A stretch of DNA of 5,241 nucleotides from Verrucomicrobia bacterium UBA2970 (GCA_002348345.1 DEAY01000196.1:1-5241); one strand, 5' to 3'; positions 1-5,241 are shown, numbered from the stretch's first letter. The notes: a model not told the origin generated them from the letters alone. Numbers and translations: made by a program.

Positions 1-73
1 GGGGATGCAAACCCAAGAGGAAGCAGTCAACCAATAACCAACGCGGAGCTTCATTTATGAAGTGTCTCCCGAC

Positions 74-90
74 TGGGGTCAGGTCAATTT
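74..90. repeat. Possible mobile-element end motif (TGGGGTCAGGTC)
   Basis: The stretch reads TGGGGTCAGGTCAATTT (its complement contains GACCTGACCCCA). From memory, this string recurs beside REP-associated/IS200-like (Y1) transposase genes and at repeat ends in many genomes; that is recollection, not a search. Next to it is a perfect palindrome, CTTCAT-TT-ATGAAG (49-62). No transposase can be read in the 73 bases to its left. Several short frames run off the window edge there: one plus-strand frame is open from base 1 to a stop at 58-60, and a minus-strand ATG at 54 is open to base 1. Neither can be judged from so little sequence. Confidence 0.3.
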
Positions 91-166
91 CCTCTCAATA
101 ATAGAGCTCTTTTTGTCCGTGGTTTTATTTTTAACCAAGACAAGAAGTCACTACCAAGGTTAAGCA

Positions 167-391
167 TCATGGTTGCTCGGATGGTTTTGATCTTTCTCCC
201 GGCCAAATAATGATCGGTCTAACTTTTTGCTCGGCGATAAAATCCGGCTCTAGCCGCTTCAGATCACTCAACATTTCACGCCTAAGCAACTCCTGAGTAA
301 CGGCCTCGCGCCGAATCAATAAAATTCCTAGTCCGACGATACAAGTGATGATCAGTCCGAAGCAAAAAATGGGCAGTATCCAGACATTCAT
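167..391 (-). CDS. Small single-pass membrane protein, 74 aa
   Basis: I do not recognise the family. The protein has one strong hydrophobic segment (about residues 4-27, WILPIFCFGLIITCIVGLGI), then a charged, probably helical stretch (28-58, rich in R, E, K, L) and a polar proline-containing tail ending SEQP. It should be a one-pass inner-membrane protein with a cytoplasmic tail, since RR follows the membrane segment. The start at 391 is chosen over a longer frame beginning at 526 for two reasons. It overlaps the stop of the upstream 68-aa gene as ATGA, and it has the only good Shine-Dalgarno in the window (AGAGGA, 6 nt before the ATG). The longer frame would lie almost wholly inside the upstream gene. 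Translational coupling with that gene is likely. No clear terminator follows; a weak TTAACC/GGTTAA pair (131-163) lacks a T-run. Confidence 0.7.
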   Translation of the reverse strand: MNVWILPIFCFGLIITCIVGLGILLIRREAVTQELLRREMLSDLKRLEPDFIAEQKVRPIIIWPGERSKPSEQP

Positions 392-594
392 TCTTGGTCC
401 TCTGGTTGAATGGCTGCTGGAGCCGATTTGGCGAGAAGCACGATTCTCAGGCCTGTCCATAGACTCAGGATGCTTGGCACCCAGAGGCCGACAAACAGGC
501 CGTAGTCGCGATTGACTAGAAACCAAAGGCTAACGCTGGCGATGAAGCTGAATAAAGAAGCTACCAGAAATGGATAATCGAATTTTTGAAACAT
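388..594 (-). CDS. Small two-span membrane protein, 68 aa
   Basis: The protein has two hydrophobic segments, about residues 8-26 (PFLVASLFSFIASVSLWFL) and 31-55 (YGLFVGLWVPSILSLWTGL onward), joined by a short polar NRD turn, with an acidic tail ending PEDQE. The FDYPFL start and the LFVGLWVPSIL core look like a widespread family of tiny uncharacterised membrane proteins that I have seen in several phyla; this is recollection and no function is known to me. Its stop overlaps the ATG of the next gene (ATGA, 388-391), so the two are probably co-translated and may act as a pair in the membrane. No Shine-Dalgarno is visible before its ATG. Upstream lies the transposase remnant, so its promoter should sit in the short stretch 595-675 or come from the decayed element. 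Confidence 0.72.
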   Translation of the reverse strand: MFQKFDYPFLVASLFSFIASVSLWFLVNRDYGLFVGLWVPSILSLWTGLRIVLLAKSAPAAIQPEDQE

Positions 595-675
595 AAGAGT
601 GAGTTCTGATTTGTTGGATCGGAAGGCTAGAGGGGAGAGCTGAAGACTGTTTGCGCGTGCCTCGCGAATTGTTGT

Positions 676-1172
676 TCAGGCAGCTTTGGGTATGTCGAAA
701 AGACAGTTGCAGGGTGATTTCCAGGGGTCGTCTTCCATGCTAGCGAACCCGGTTTCGATTTCATTGGCTCGCCGATCTTGTGAGGCTACCTTTAACGCTG
801 GCGTAGTCTCTGTGTTGATTGAAGTAAACTTGGAATTGATGGAGCTTGTGCTGTAGATGTCGTGAAGGCCAGGAGAAAAGTTGATCAAGATAGTCACTGC
901 ATATGGTGTTGATGAGCGTTTCGACGAAAGTGTGCCTTCCCAATCAGGTTGAGAGAAGCGCTATATAATTTGGTGGATTGGAGTGAGGAAGGAAGGGCTC
1001 TTGGAAGGAATAGTTTTGTCTTCCCATGGTGCTGAGGTGAAAACCTTAGGGATAGATGGTCTACATGTGGTGCTGCAACAATTGATGAAGGGGCACCGGA
1101 TTCATTGGCGCGAAAGCTAAGGATTGAAGGCCACGTATCGTAAGCAAGGAGGGTGAAGCTTGAGATCCGAAA
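676..1172 (-). pseudogene. Decayed integrase-core (DDE) transposase, C-terminal half
   Basis: Pieces of an rve/integrase-core transposase can be read in order, but in different frames. At 1172-1149 FRISSFTL matches the family's FRCESITL. At 1140-1126 RYVAF matches RRIVGF, and further on in the same frame, past two in-frame stops, PKVFTSAP (about 1050-1027) matches PKYLSSD. From 943 to about 775 the frame changes and gives HTFVETLINT, SDYLDQLFSW and FQVYFNQHRDYASVKG, which match the family's HPFVERLIGTIRREYLDQLFFW and FQxYYNxHRxHxSLxG; the Glu in FVE is the likely third catalytic residue of DDE. Then the frame changes back for the end, DPWKSPCNCLFDIPKAA (about 726-676), matching WKSHCRGLFQLPxAA. 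At least two frameshifts and two stops show it is dead. The N-terminal catalytic half is not recognisable in 1173-1384. The exact IS family (IS3/IS481-like group) is uncertain. The family strings quoted are from memory. Confidence 0.75.
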
Positions 1173-1384
1173 CCCTGTGGATCAGAAGATTGCGAACGAA
1201 TCGAGTGTTTCGATAGTATGAGATAGAGAAGAAGGTATGACGATGACTCACCTGGGCGGAATCCGATAAATTGAAAGCTGTTGATCGAAGGCGATAGGGA
1301 GCCGCCGGTGGATTCTTAGATCGCGGATGACTGGGATTTTGAAGAAGTCAAGTTGTTCGACGCGGCAATCAGTTTAACGCGCTG

Positions 1385-2140
1385 CTAGGGCCGGATGTCA
1401 AGGCCCTCGGTCTCGGCAAGGATGGTGAGGGCATCCTCCATCATCGACCGAGCTTGAGCGGTCCTGCGATGAAGGAAGGCGTGGAGGGTTGCGTCATTTG
1501 CGTTGCGATTTTCACATTCATGGCTGTAGCGCTCGAAGGCGTTCAATGCAGTCAGGATCGATACGAGATGATGCGGGCATTCGCACTGAACGGAGGTCGA
1601 AATTTTCGAGATTTTCGAGAGCTGACGGTCGCTAAATTGTCTTTCAAGTAGGTCACCTCTCTCCTCCTCAGCTAGCTTGTCGTCCGTCGGTCCACGATGG
1701 ATCGGGTCTCGGGGCGAGTTCCCCCTAATCGCGGCAAGTGCAAGGTCGGCTTCACAAGCGAGCTTTAGGTCGGTCGGCGTCACGGGCGCCGCCATGGGAG
1801 TGATATTGCTGGCATTCTGTTCCACTCGTTTCAGGGTCGTCTCCTGGGTAAAGTGATAGACGACGATCGTTCTTATCGCTCGCGCGGAACTCATTCGATC
1901 TCTGATCAGGTCGATTTGTTCCGGGAAAAGAGTCGGACATTCGATTAGGATCAGGTCAGCCGTTTCGTTGCCGGGGGAGGCTGCCCAGGAATCGAAATCG
2001 GTTTCGGAACGGACTACCTCAGCTTGCCCTCCGAAGCCGTCTGGACCGGTGAGTAGCTCGGCAATTTGTTGGCCGACTACGATGAGTTGGCAGGGGCTCG
2101 GGTTGCGTGGGATGTTGTCGATGGGGTTGTTAGGGTTCAT
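1385..2140 (-). CDS. Headless MerR-type sensor-domain protein, possible sigma partner
   Basis: This soluble 251-aa protein has no signal peptide and no membrane segment. Residues 16-135 look like an alpha/beta receiver- or cobalamin-binding-like fold: strands CQLIVVG (17-23), ADLILIE (61-67) and IRTIVVYHF (89-97) alternate with helices. Residues 168-248 form a helical module with FSDRQL (169-174), CECPHHL (186-192), AFERYSHECENRN (201-213), LHAFLHRRTAQAR (219-231) and a final ILAETEG. From memory, this N-plus-C arrangement is the sensor part of a group of MerR-family regulators, where it follows a MerR helix-turn-helix of about 70 residues. That head is absent here: only about 15 residues precede the first strand, and upstream lies the sigma factor gene. 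CxCxHH could bind metal or respond to redox; that is inference. The gene follows the sigma factor by 22 nt, so co-transcription and a role in controlling it are likely. SKISKIS (175-181) is encoded by a perfect 9-bp tandem repeat (1602-1619). No Shine-Dalgarno is visible. Confidence 0.85.
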   Translation of the reverse strand: MNPNNPIDNIPRNPSPCQLIVVGQQIAELLTGPDGFGGQAEVVRSETDFDSWAASPGNETADLILIECPTLFPEQIDLIRDRMSSARAIRTIVVYHFTQETTLKRVEQNASNITPMAAPVTPTDLKLACEADLALAAIRGNSPRDPIHRGPTDDKLAEEERGDLLERQFSDRQLSKISKISTSVQCECPHHLVSILTALNAFERYSHECENRNANDATLHAFLHRRTAQARSMMEDALTILAETEGLDIRP

Positions 2141-2162
2141 CGTTTAAGCATCGAAGTGGTGG

Positions 2163-2735
2163 TCAGTGAATCTGACTGAGGTGTTTGCTCAGTTTTTCGA
2201 ATCCGTATCGGATTCGGGACTTTGCCGTTCCCAGCGAGATGCGCTGGGATTTGGCAATCTGAATGTGGGTCATTCCTTTGAAGAACGCCAGGCGAATGGC
2301 GGTGCGTTGGTCGGCAGGGAGTTGATCGATCGCTAGTCGAATTTGACGGTCCCGTTCGTCGGTTTGCAGCTTGTCTGCAGCAGTGCTTGCGTCGGGCACG
2401 TCGATGGGAGTTTCGTCGGGTTCGACGCGCGCTTCAGCACTGGGGATTCGACGTTTACTTTGACGGATCTTGTCGATACACCGGTTGCGGGTAATCATAG
2501 ATATCCATGTAAACGGCTTGGCTTGTTTGATGTCGAACTGTGAAGCGTTCTTCCAAATCGAGAGGAACACATCCTGGATCACCTCCTCGGCTTCGGCACG
2601 GTTCGACAGGATTTTTAGGGCCTGAGAATAAAGGGGACCGACCAGCCGGTCGTAAAGTTTGCTCAGTGCATCGCTTTCGCCGTTAGAGATACGAGAGAGA
2701 AGCGTTTGCGCCTCTTGGTCGGAAAGCTCGGACAT
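2163..2735 (-). CDS. ECF-type RNA polymerase sigma factor, 190 aa
   Basis: This is a group IV (extracytoplasmic function) sigma factor of normal length. It should direct RNA polymerase to a small set of promoters. Region 2 spans about residues 24-96: LYDRLVGPLY (27-36), AEEVIQDVFLSIWKNASQFD (49-68, core binding) and FTWISMITRNRCIDKIRQSK (75-94, -10 recognition). An acidic linker follows (105-128). Region 4 spans about 130-187: LPADQRTAIRLAFFKGMTHI, then the helix-turn-helix with IAKSQRISLGTAKSRIRYGF (160-179, -35 recognition). The general pattern is of the SigK/RpoE-like type; I cannot fix the ECF group. Upstream is the secreted fasciclin gene (97 nt away) and downstream, 22 nt off, a sensor-like protein. 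No anti-sigma factor with a membrane segment or a zinc HxxxCxxC motif is present. The start is fixed by the lack of any other in-frame Met and by the usual length before region 2. No Shine-Dalgarno is seen, and the ATG lies within an inverted-repeat arm. Confidence 0.95.
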   Translation of the reverse strand: MSELSDQEAQTLLSRISNGESDALSKLYDRLVGPLYSQALKILSNRAEAEEVIQDVFLSIWKNASQFDIKQAKPFTWISMITRNRCIDKIRQSKRRIPSAEARVEPDETPIDVPDASTAADKLQTDERDRQIRLAIDQLPADQRTAIRLAFFKGMTHIQIAKSQRISLGTAKSRIRYGFEKLSKHLSQIH

Positions 2736-2804
2736 TCACGACGATGGTATGGATTTAGCTCGTTCGCAGACAAGCCAAATGACAGCGGTTGTGAATGTCC
2801 GGGC
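2726..2804 (-). promoter_or_regulatory. Leader hairpin enclosing the sigma factor start codon
   Basis: In the mRNA sense, GCCCGGACATTCACAAC (2804-2788) can pair with GTCGTGAATGTCCGAGC (2742-2726). Eleven consecutive Watson-Crick pairs (CGGACATTCAC with GTGAATGTCCG) are flanked on each side by one A-C mismatch and two more pairs, 15 of 17 in all, around a 45-nt loop. The ATG of the sigma factor gene (2735-2733) lies inside the 11-bp stem, as do the bases just before it. If the RNA folds this way, the initiation site is masked. The structure has no T-run, so it is not an intrinsic terminator for the fasciclin gene. It could instead be a DNA operator for a dimeric regulator, although the 60-bp centre-to-centre arm spacing makes that less natural. 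The pairing is seen directly; the function is inferred. Confidence 0.5.
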
Positions 2805-2834
2805 CTCGGGCGGCGTTCTTGGTTGCCTCGGATT

Positions 2835-4574
2835 TTAGAGCCTGCGTTGTTGGTTCAGGTATTCCAGTGTTGCGTCGAGCGTATGGCGATAGATCCAGGC
2901 CTGTTCATTGGCACTCTGCGCGACTTTCCCTCGTGTCAGACTACGATTTAGCCGTATTTTCAATGGGTCCTGGGCTTCAGGGTCAGCGGCCAGGGTCCGG
3001 ATGCAATCTTCATAGATTTCGGCGCAGGCTTTCGGATCTCCATTATTGAAGAGTGGAACCCCGCGGAGAATGGCGGTGGTGATTTGTTGGCGAGAATCGA
3101 GCATCGCCGGAGTCCTTGCATCGTTCGGAACTGCGGAGGCCGATTCTGACTTGGACGGCGGTAGTAAAACGTTGTCGATGATATGGATCACACCATTGGC
3201 ACAGTTGATATCGGTACGGAGGATCGTGGCGTCGTTGACTTGAAGAAGCCCGTTGTTGATTGTGAACGTGACAGGGTTTCCCTCCAGTGTGGTCGCCGAG
3301 GCAGCCGTCAGAGCGTTTCCGGCTCCGACCCGTCCCTCGATTGTATGGTATTTGAGAATGGACTCCAGTTGTTCGCGGTTCTCGGGCTTAAGCAGTGTCT
3401 CGAGAGTTCCGGCCGGGAGCGCTGAAAAAGCCGCGTCGGTTGGCGCGAGGATCGTTAGCGGGCCTTGTGATTCCAGTGCTGGGGTCAATCCAGCGGCGTC
3501 GACTGCGGTCATTAGTGTTTCAAAGGAACCGGCGGCTGCTGCAGTTTCCAGAAGTGTCTTCACCGGCGGCTCGTCAGGGATGAGAACGGAGTCGATGATG
3601 TGAATAATCCCGTTTGAGCAGGGGATATTTGCGGCGGTAATCGCGGTGTCGTTAACCTTAACTTGACCTTCTGAAAACGTTACTTGGACTGGGTTTCCTT
3701 GCAATGTGGCGAAAGAGCCAGTCTTGAGTGCATCCGCAAGGTCGCTCTTTTCCGGTAAGACGTGGTAGGTCAGAATGGCGTTCAGGCGGGCCCGATTCTG
3801 CGGTTTTAGAAGGTCGGTGGCAGTCGCTTTCGGCAGTTTGGCGAATGCGTCGTCGGTAGGAGCGAAGACCGTGTAGGGACCGTCTCCCGACAGAGCTTCG
3901 ACCAGTCCAGCAGTAGAGAGCGCGGAGACGAGCGTTTTGAGGCGGCTATCTTCAGCGATAATTTCGGCCAGTGTGGCCTCGTTGGCCGAGTTGTAGGCGC
4001 GGAGCCAATCAACCTCGAGGCGGAACTTGCCGGGCTTTTTATCGCCCAGGAGAATGCCCAGTCGCGTGATTTTTGCGGGGTCAAACTCAACGTTTTTGAG
4101 AGAACGTCCCCTCCATCCTGCCTCAAAGCGGTCGAAGGGAACCCGAACATCAATCCACTCGCCTTCCTGGGTTTTGAAGTCAGCGCTGAAAGAGACCTCT
4201 CGAGATCGGTAGCGGGCTTGGGTAGCCAACCGTAGTTGGTAGGTTCGGCCGTCGCCCTTCACTCTGAGGGCAAGTCCGGTGCTTTCGCTGAGGTCGAGGT
4301 TAGTCCTCGAGGAGCGAACCGTCGAAAAACCGCCGTTGTTTTCGAGGGAAAGAGTCCCTCTGAATATCATGGTGCCCTCGTTGCTGAATTCGGCTTGTCC
4401 CCGCGATAGACCACCCATAACGCCATCATTGGTGATCCCCCAAGAAAGCTTCCTGTTTTCAGTGGTATCGAATTCGGTGATGGATTCAGCGGGGTTTGCC
4501 TTGGCTGAATGTGTTTGCACCAGTAAGAGGATCGCGAAGATCGTGGCCGTTGGTAAAAGAATCATTTCTTTCAT
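2835..4574 (-). CDS. Secreted CIA30-Fas1-Fas1 fusion protein, 579 aa
   Basis: An exported protein, probably periplasmic or surface-located. A signal peptide spans residues 1-26: MKEM, a hydrophobic core ILLPTATIFAILLLV, and a cleavage site AKA|N. Residues about 33-196 form a CIA30-like (galactose-binding-like) domain with TNDGVMGGLS (48-57) and ENNGGFSTVR (78-87). Two fasciclin domains follow. Fas1-1 spans about 198-334 with FAPTDDAFAKLP (237-248), YH (270-271) and NGIIHIIDSVLIP (321-333). Fas1-2 spans about 338-473 with LAPTDAAFSALP (376-387), YH (409-410) and NGVIHIIDNVLLP (460-472). A linker leads to a C-terminal domain (about 495-578) with AILRGVPLFNNGD, CAEIYEDC and AWIYRHTLDATLEYL. I have seen similar tails on planctomycete and verrucomicrobial secreted proteins but know no name for it. 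Fas1 domains mediate adhesion. CIA30 is known from a mitochondrial complex I assembly factor; its bacterial role is unclear. ATGs at 4574 and 4565 are both possible starts; neither has a Shine-Dalgarno. It lies upstream of the sigma factor gene. Confidence 0.93.
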   Translation of the reverse strand: MKEMILLPTATIFAILLLVQTHSAKANPAESITEFDTTENRKLSWGITNDGVMGGLSRGQAEFSNEGTMIFRGTLSLENNGGFSTVRSSRTNLDLSESTGLALRVKGDGRTYQLRLATQARYRSREVSFSADFKTQEGEWIDVRVPFDRFEAGWRGRSLKNVEFDPAKITRLGILLGDKKPGKFRLEVDWLRAYNSANEATLAEIIAEDSRLKTLVSALSTAGLVEALSGDGPYTVFAPTDDAFAKLPKATATDLLKPQNRARLNAILTYHVLPEKSDLADALKTGSFATLQGNPVQVTFSEGQVKVNDTAITAANIPCSNGIIHIIDSVLIPDEPPVKTLLETAAAAGSFETLMTAVDAAGLTPALESQGPLTILAPTDAAFSALPAGTLETLLKPENREQLESILKYHTIEGRVGAGNALTAASATTLEGNPVTFTINNGLLQVNDATILRTDINCANGVIHIIDNVLLPPSKSESASAVPNDARTPAMLDSRQQITTAILRGVPLFNNGDPKACAEIYEDCIRTLAADPEAQDPLKIRLNRSLTRGKVAQSANEQAWIYRHTLDATLEYLNQQRRL

Positions 4575-4608
4575 GTCAAAGAGTTACGGCGAGATTCGAG
4601 GGACGGAT

Positions 4609-4626
4609 CTATTTTTTCTATTTTTT
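4609..4626. repeat. Perfect 9-bp tandem repeat, A-tracts upstream of fasciclin gene
   Basis: CTATTTTTT occurs twice without a gap. In the sense of the fasciclin gene this is AAAAAATAG twice, ending 34 bases before its ATG. Phased A-tracts like these can bend DNA or act as an UP element for RNA polymerase, or supply an AT-rich -10 region. A match to a full promoter is weak: ATGACA (4660-4655) lies too far upstream for ideal spacing. The repeat is seen; the promoter role is inferred. Confidence 0.45.
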
Positions 4627-4730
4627 ATTCGAGGAGGAGCTCTCCATCGCGAATTGTCATCGAGCGGTTAGGTATGAGAACGGGAGATGCCAACCACCAG
4701 CAACGCCGATACGGCCATTCGGGATGAGAG

Positions 4731-4755
4731 AGCAGGTGTTGGCTTCTCACCTGCT
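4731..4755. repeat. 8-bp inverted repeat, hairpin with 9-nt loop
   Basis: AGCAGGTG (4731-4738) and CACCTGCT (4748-4755) are perfect complements around a 9-base loop (TTGGCTTCT). No T-run follows on either strand, so this is not an intrinsic terminator. It could be an operator for a dimeric protein about 165 bp upstream of the fasciclin start, or an internal hairpin of a plus-strand RNA ending at the terminator candidate near 4954. Confidence 0.4.
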
Positions 4756-4919
4756 TGCGCGCGCAGAACTCGTTGGCTGCCGGAGTCCGCTCTCGTTTGC
4801 GTTCGTGACTCTTAGAGCGGGATTATTTTTTGGTGGTCGTTCTTTGGAAGGGGAGGTCGGTTACACCAAAGTGAACATTCAAACGTGTGGCTCGAGAAGG
4901 GTTGATCAGGCAGCCTGGC

Positions 4920-4954
4920 GCTGGGACGCTCGCTATCGTCCCTCCAGCTTTTTT
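4920..4954 (+). terminator. Candidate rho-independent terminator, rightward
   Basis: GCT-GGGACG (4920-4928), loop CTCGCTAT, CGTCCC (4937-4942), then TCC and AGC (4946-4948), followed directly by six T (4949-4954). The stem can form as 6 bp plus 3 bp across a 3-nt bulge, or as GCTGG/CCAGC plus GACG/CGTC (9 bp, also with a 3-nt bulge). The T-run is only on the plus strand, so it would end a rightward transcript. No plus-strand gene is recognisable to its left; a small RNA is possible. A poor promoter-like pair (TTGCGT at 4797, GATTAT at 4821, spacer 18) lies upstream. Confidence 0.45.
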
Positions 4955-5241
4955 CCTCAGGTGAGTGAGAGGATTTTGATTTGTACGGATCTTCCCTATG
5001 CGTCCCGGTCAGTCATCGAGGCGGTGGTCACGTCCAAACGCTCCCTGAGAACACCAGCGAGAGAGCCGCTTAGATTCACTGTGCAGAAAACGCGAATGGG
5101 GAGAACTTGGCCCCCGAATCAGTCGTTTTTGAAACACCCTAGCACGGGCCTCTGGTTTACAGAATCACTTCTACCGGCGGGGCTCTTGGTATTAACCAAA
5201 TCCTATCCAACTAGATTTGATGTGCCCTGAGATCGCTGGAC

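Larger units (their letters stand above)
4575..5241. other. 667-base stretch without a convincing gene
   Basis: This stretch carries the upstream region of the minus-strand fasciclin gene and runs to the window edge. A plus-strand frame is open from 4496 to 5230 (244 aa), but its product is rich in Arg, Ser, Pro and Leu, has no domain, signal or motif I can recognise, starts inside the fasciclin gene on the opposite strand, and has a terminator-like hairpin in its middle. I treat it as chance. The minus strand has no long frame. What can be supported are the A-tract tandem repeat near the fasciclin start, an 8-bp inverted repeat (4731-4755) and a rightward terminator candidate (4920-4954). 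A short TTGGT/ACCAA hairpin lies at 5186-5199. No tRNA, rRNA or CRISPR pattern was seen. Confidence 0.6.

Noticed and set aside
120..163. TTAACC/GGTTAA and TGGTT/AACCA pairs as a terminator for the small membrane genes
   Set aside because: Stems are only 5-6 bp and AT-rich, and no T-run follows in the minus direction.
167..526. Longer 119-codon version of the small minus-strand gene
   Set aside because: The extra 45 residues lie within the upstream 68-aa gene in another frame; the internal ATG at 391 has a Shine-Dalgarno and an ATGA overlap.
676..943. Two separate small genes of 73 and 60 codons
   Set aside because: Both are pieces of one decayed transposase in different frames; the 60-codon frame begins at TTG directly after a stop.
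1602..1619. Perfect 9-bp tandem repeat (ATTTTCGAG twice)
   Set aside because: It encodes SKISKIS in a helix of the sensor-like protein, and spacing to the CECPHHL motif looks normal for the family, so it is probably codon coincidence and not an insertion.
1454..1651. Plus-strand frame of 65 codons
   Set aside because: It lies opposite the conserved CECPHHL/CENRN region of the minus-strand gene and has no support of its own.
2736..2834. ECF-type self-regulated promoter (GGAAC or TGATC -35 type) upstream of the sigma factor gene, and the same before the fasciclin gene
   Set aside because: I could find no matching -35/-10 pair shared by the two upstream regions.
3253..3603. Plus-strand frame of 116 codons and similar shorter ones across 2706-4671
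   Set aside because: All lie opposite the fasciclin or sigma factor genes, whose protein motifs are unmistakable; these are shadows.
4556..4571. AAAGAA/TTCTTT hairpin right after the fasciclin start codon
   Set aside because: Six mostly A-T pairs over a 4-base loop are weak and could be chance from Lys/Glu and Leu codons.
4496..5230. Plus-strand open frame of 244 codons
   Set aside because: It begins inside the fasciclin gene on the other strand, has composition typical of chance frames, no recognisable domain, and a terminator-like hairpin in its middle.

Overview
This 5.2 kb window is probably from a bacterium of the Planctomycetota/Verrucomicrobiota side of the tree. The placement is an inference: it rests on the secreted CIA30-Fas1-Fas1 fusion with its unnamed C-terminal domain, on the lack of Shine-Dalgarno (SD) sequences at four of five starts, and on the degraded integrase-type transposase. 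I cannot name a genus. All supported genes lie on the minus strand, so the window is described from right to left.

Region 4575-5241 has no convincing gene. It holds the upstream region of the fasciclin gene (including a perfect 9-bp tandem A-tract repeat), an 8-bp inverted repeat, and a good candidate rho-independent terminator facing right (4920-4954), which implies an unannotated plus-strand transcript. Region 4574-2835 encodes a 579-residue secreted protein: signal peptide, CIA30-like domain, two fasciclin (Fas1) domains and a small C-terminal domain.

A 97-nt gap leads to an ECF sigma factor gene (2735-2163). Its start codon lies inside the 3' arm of a long inverted repeat (11 perfect pairs, 15 of 17 overall), so the leader RNA could hide its own start. 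After 22 nt comes a 251-residue soluble protein (2140-1385) that resembles the sensor half of a group of MerR-type regulators but has no MerR DNA-binding head.

The working model is that fasciclin protein, sigma factor and sensor-like protein form one module. Sigma factor next to a fasciclin gene recalls the mycobacterial SigK/RskA-MPT70/MPT83 system, but there is no transmembrane RskA-type or zinc ChrR-type anti-sigma factor here. The headless sensor protein is the obvious candidate for that role.

Region 1384-595 is filled largely by a decayed DDE/integrase-core transposase (about 1172-676) broken by frameshifts and stops. Region 594-167 encodes two very small membrane proteins overlapping by ATGA. 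The left edge (1-166) has no firm gene but carries a TGGGGTCAGGTC motif of a kind I associate with ends of mobile or repeat elements.
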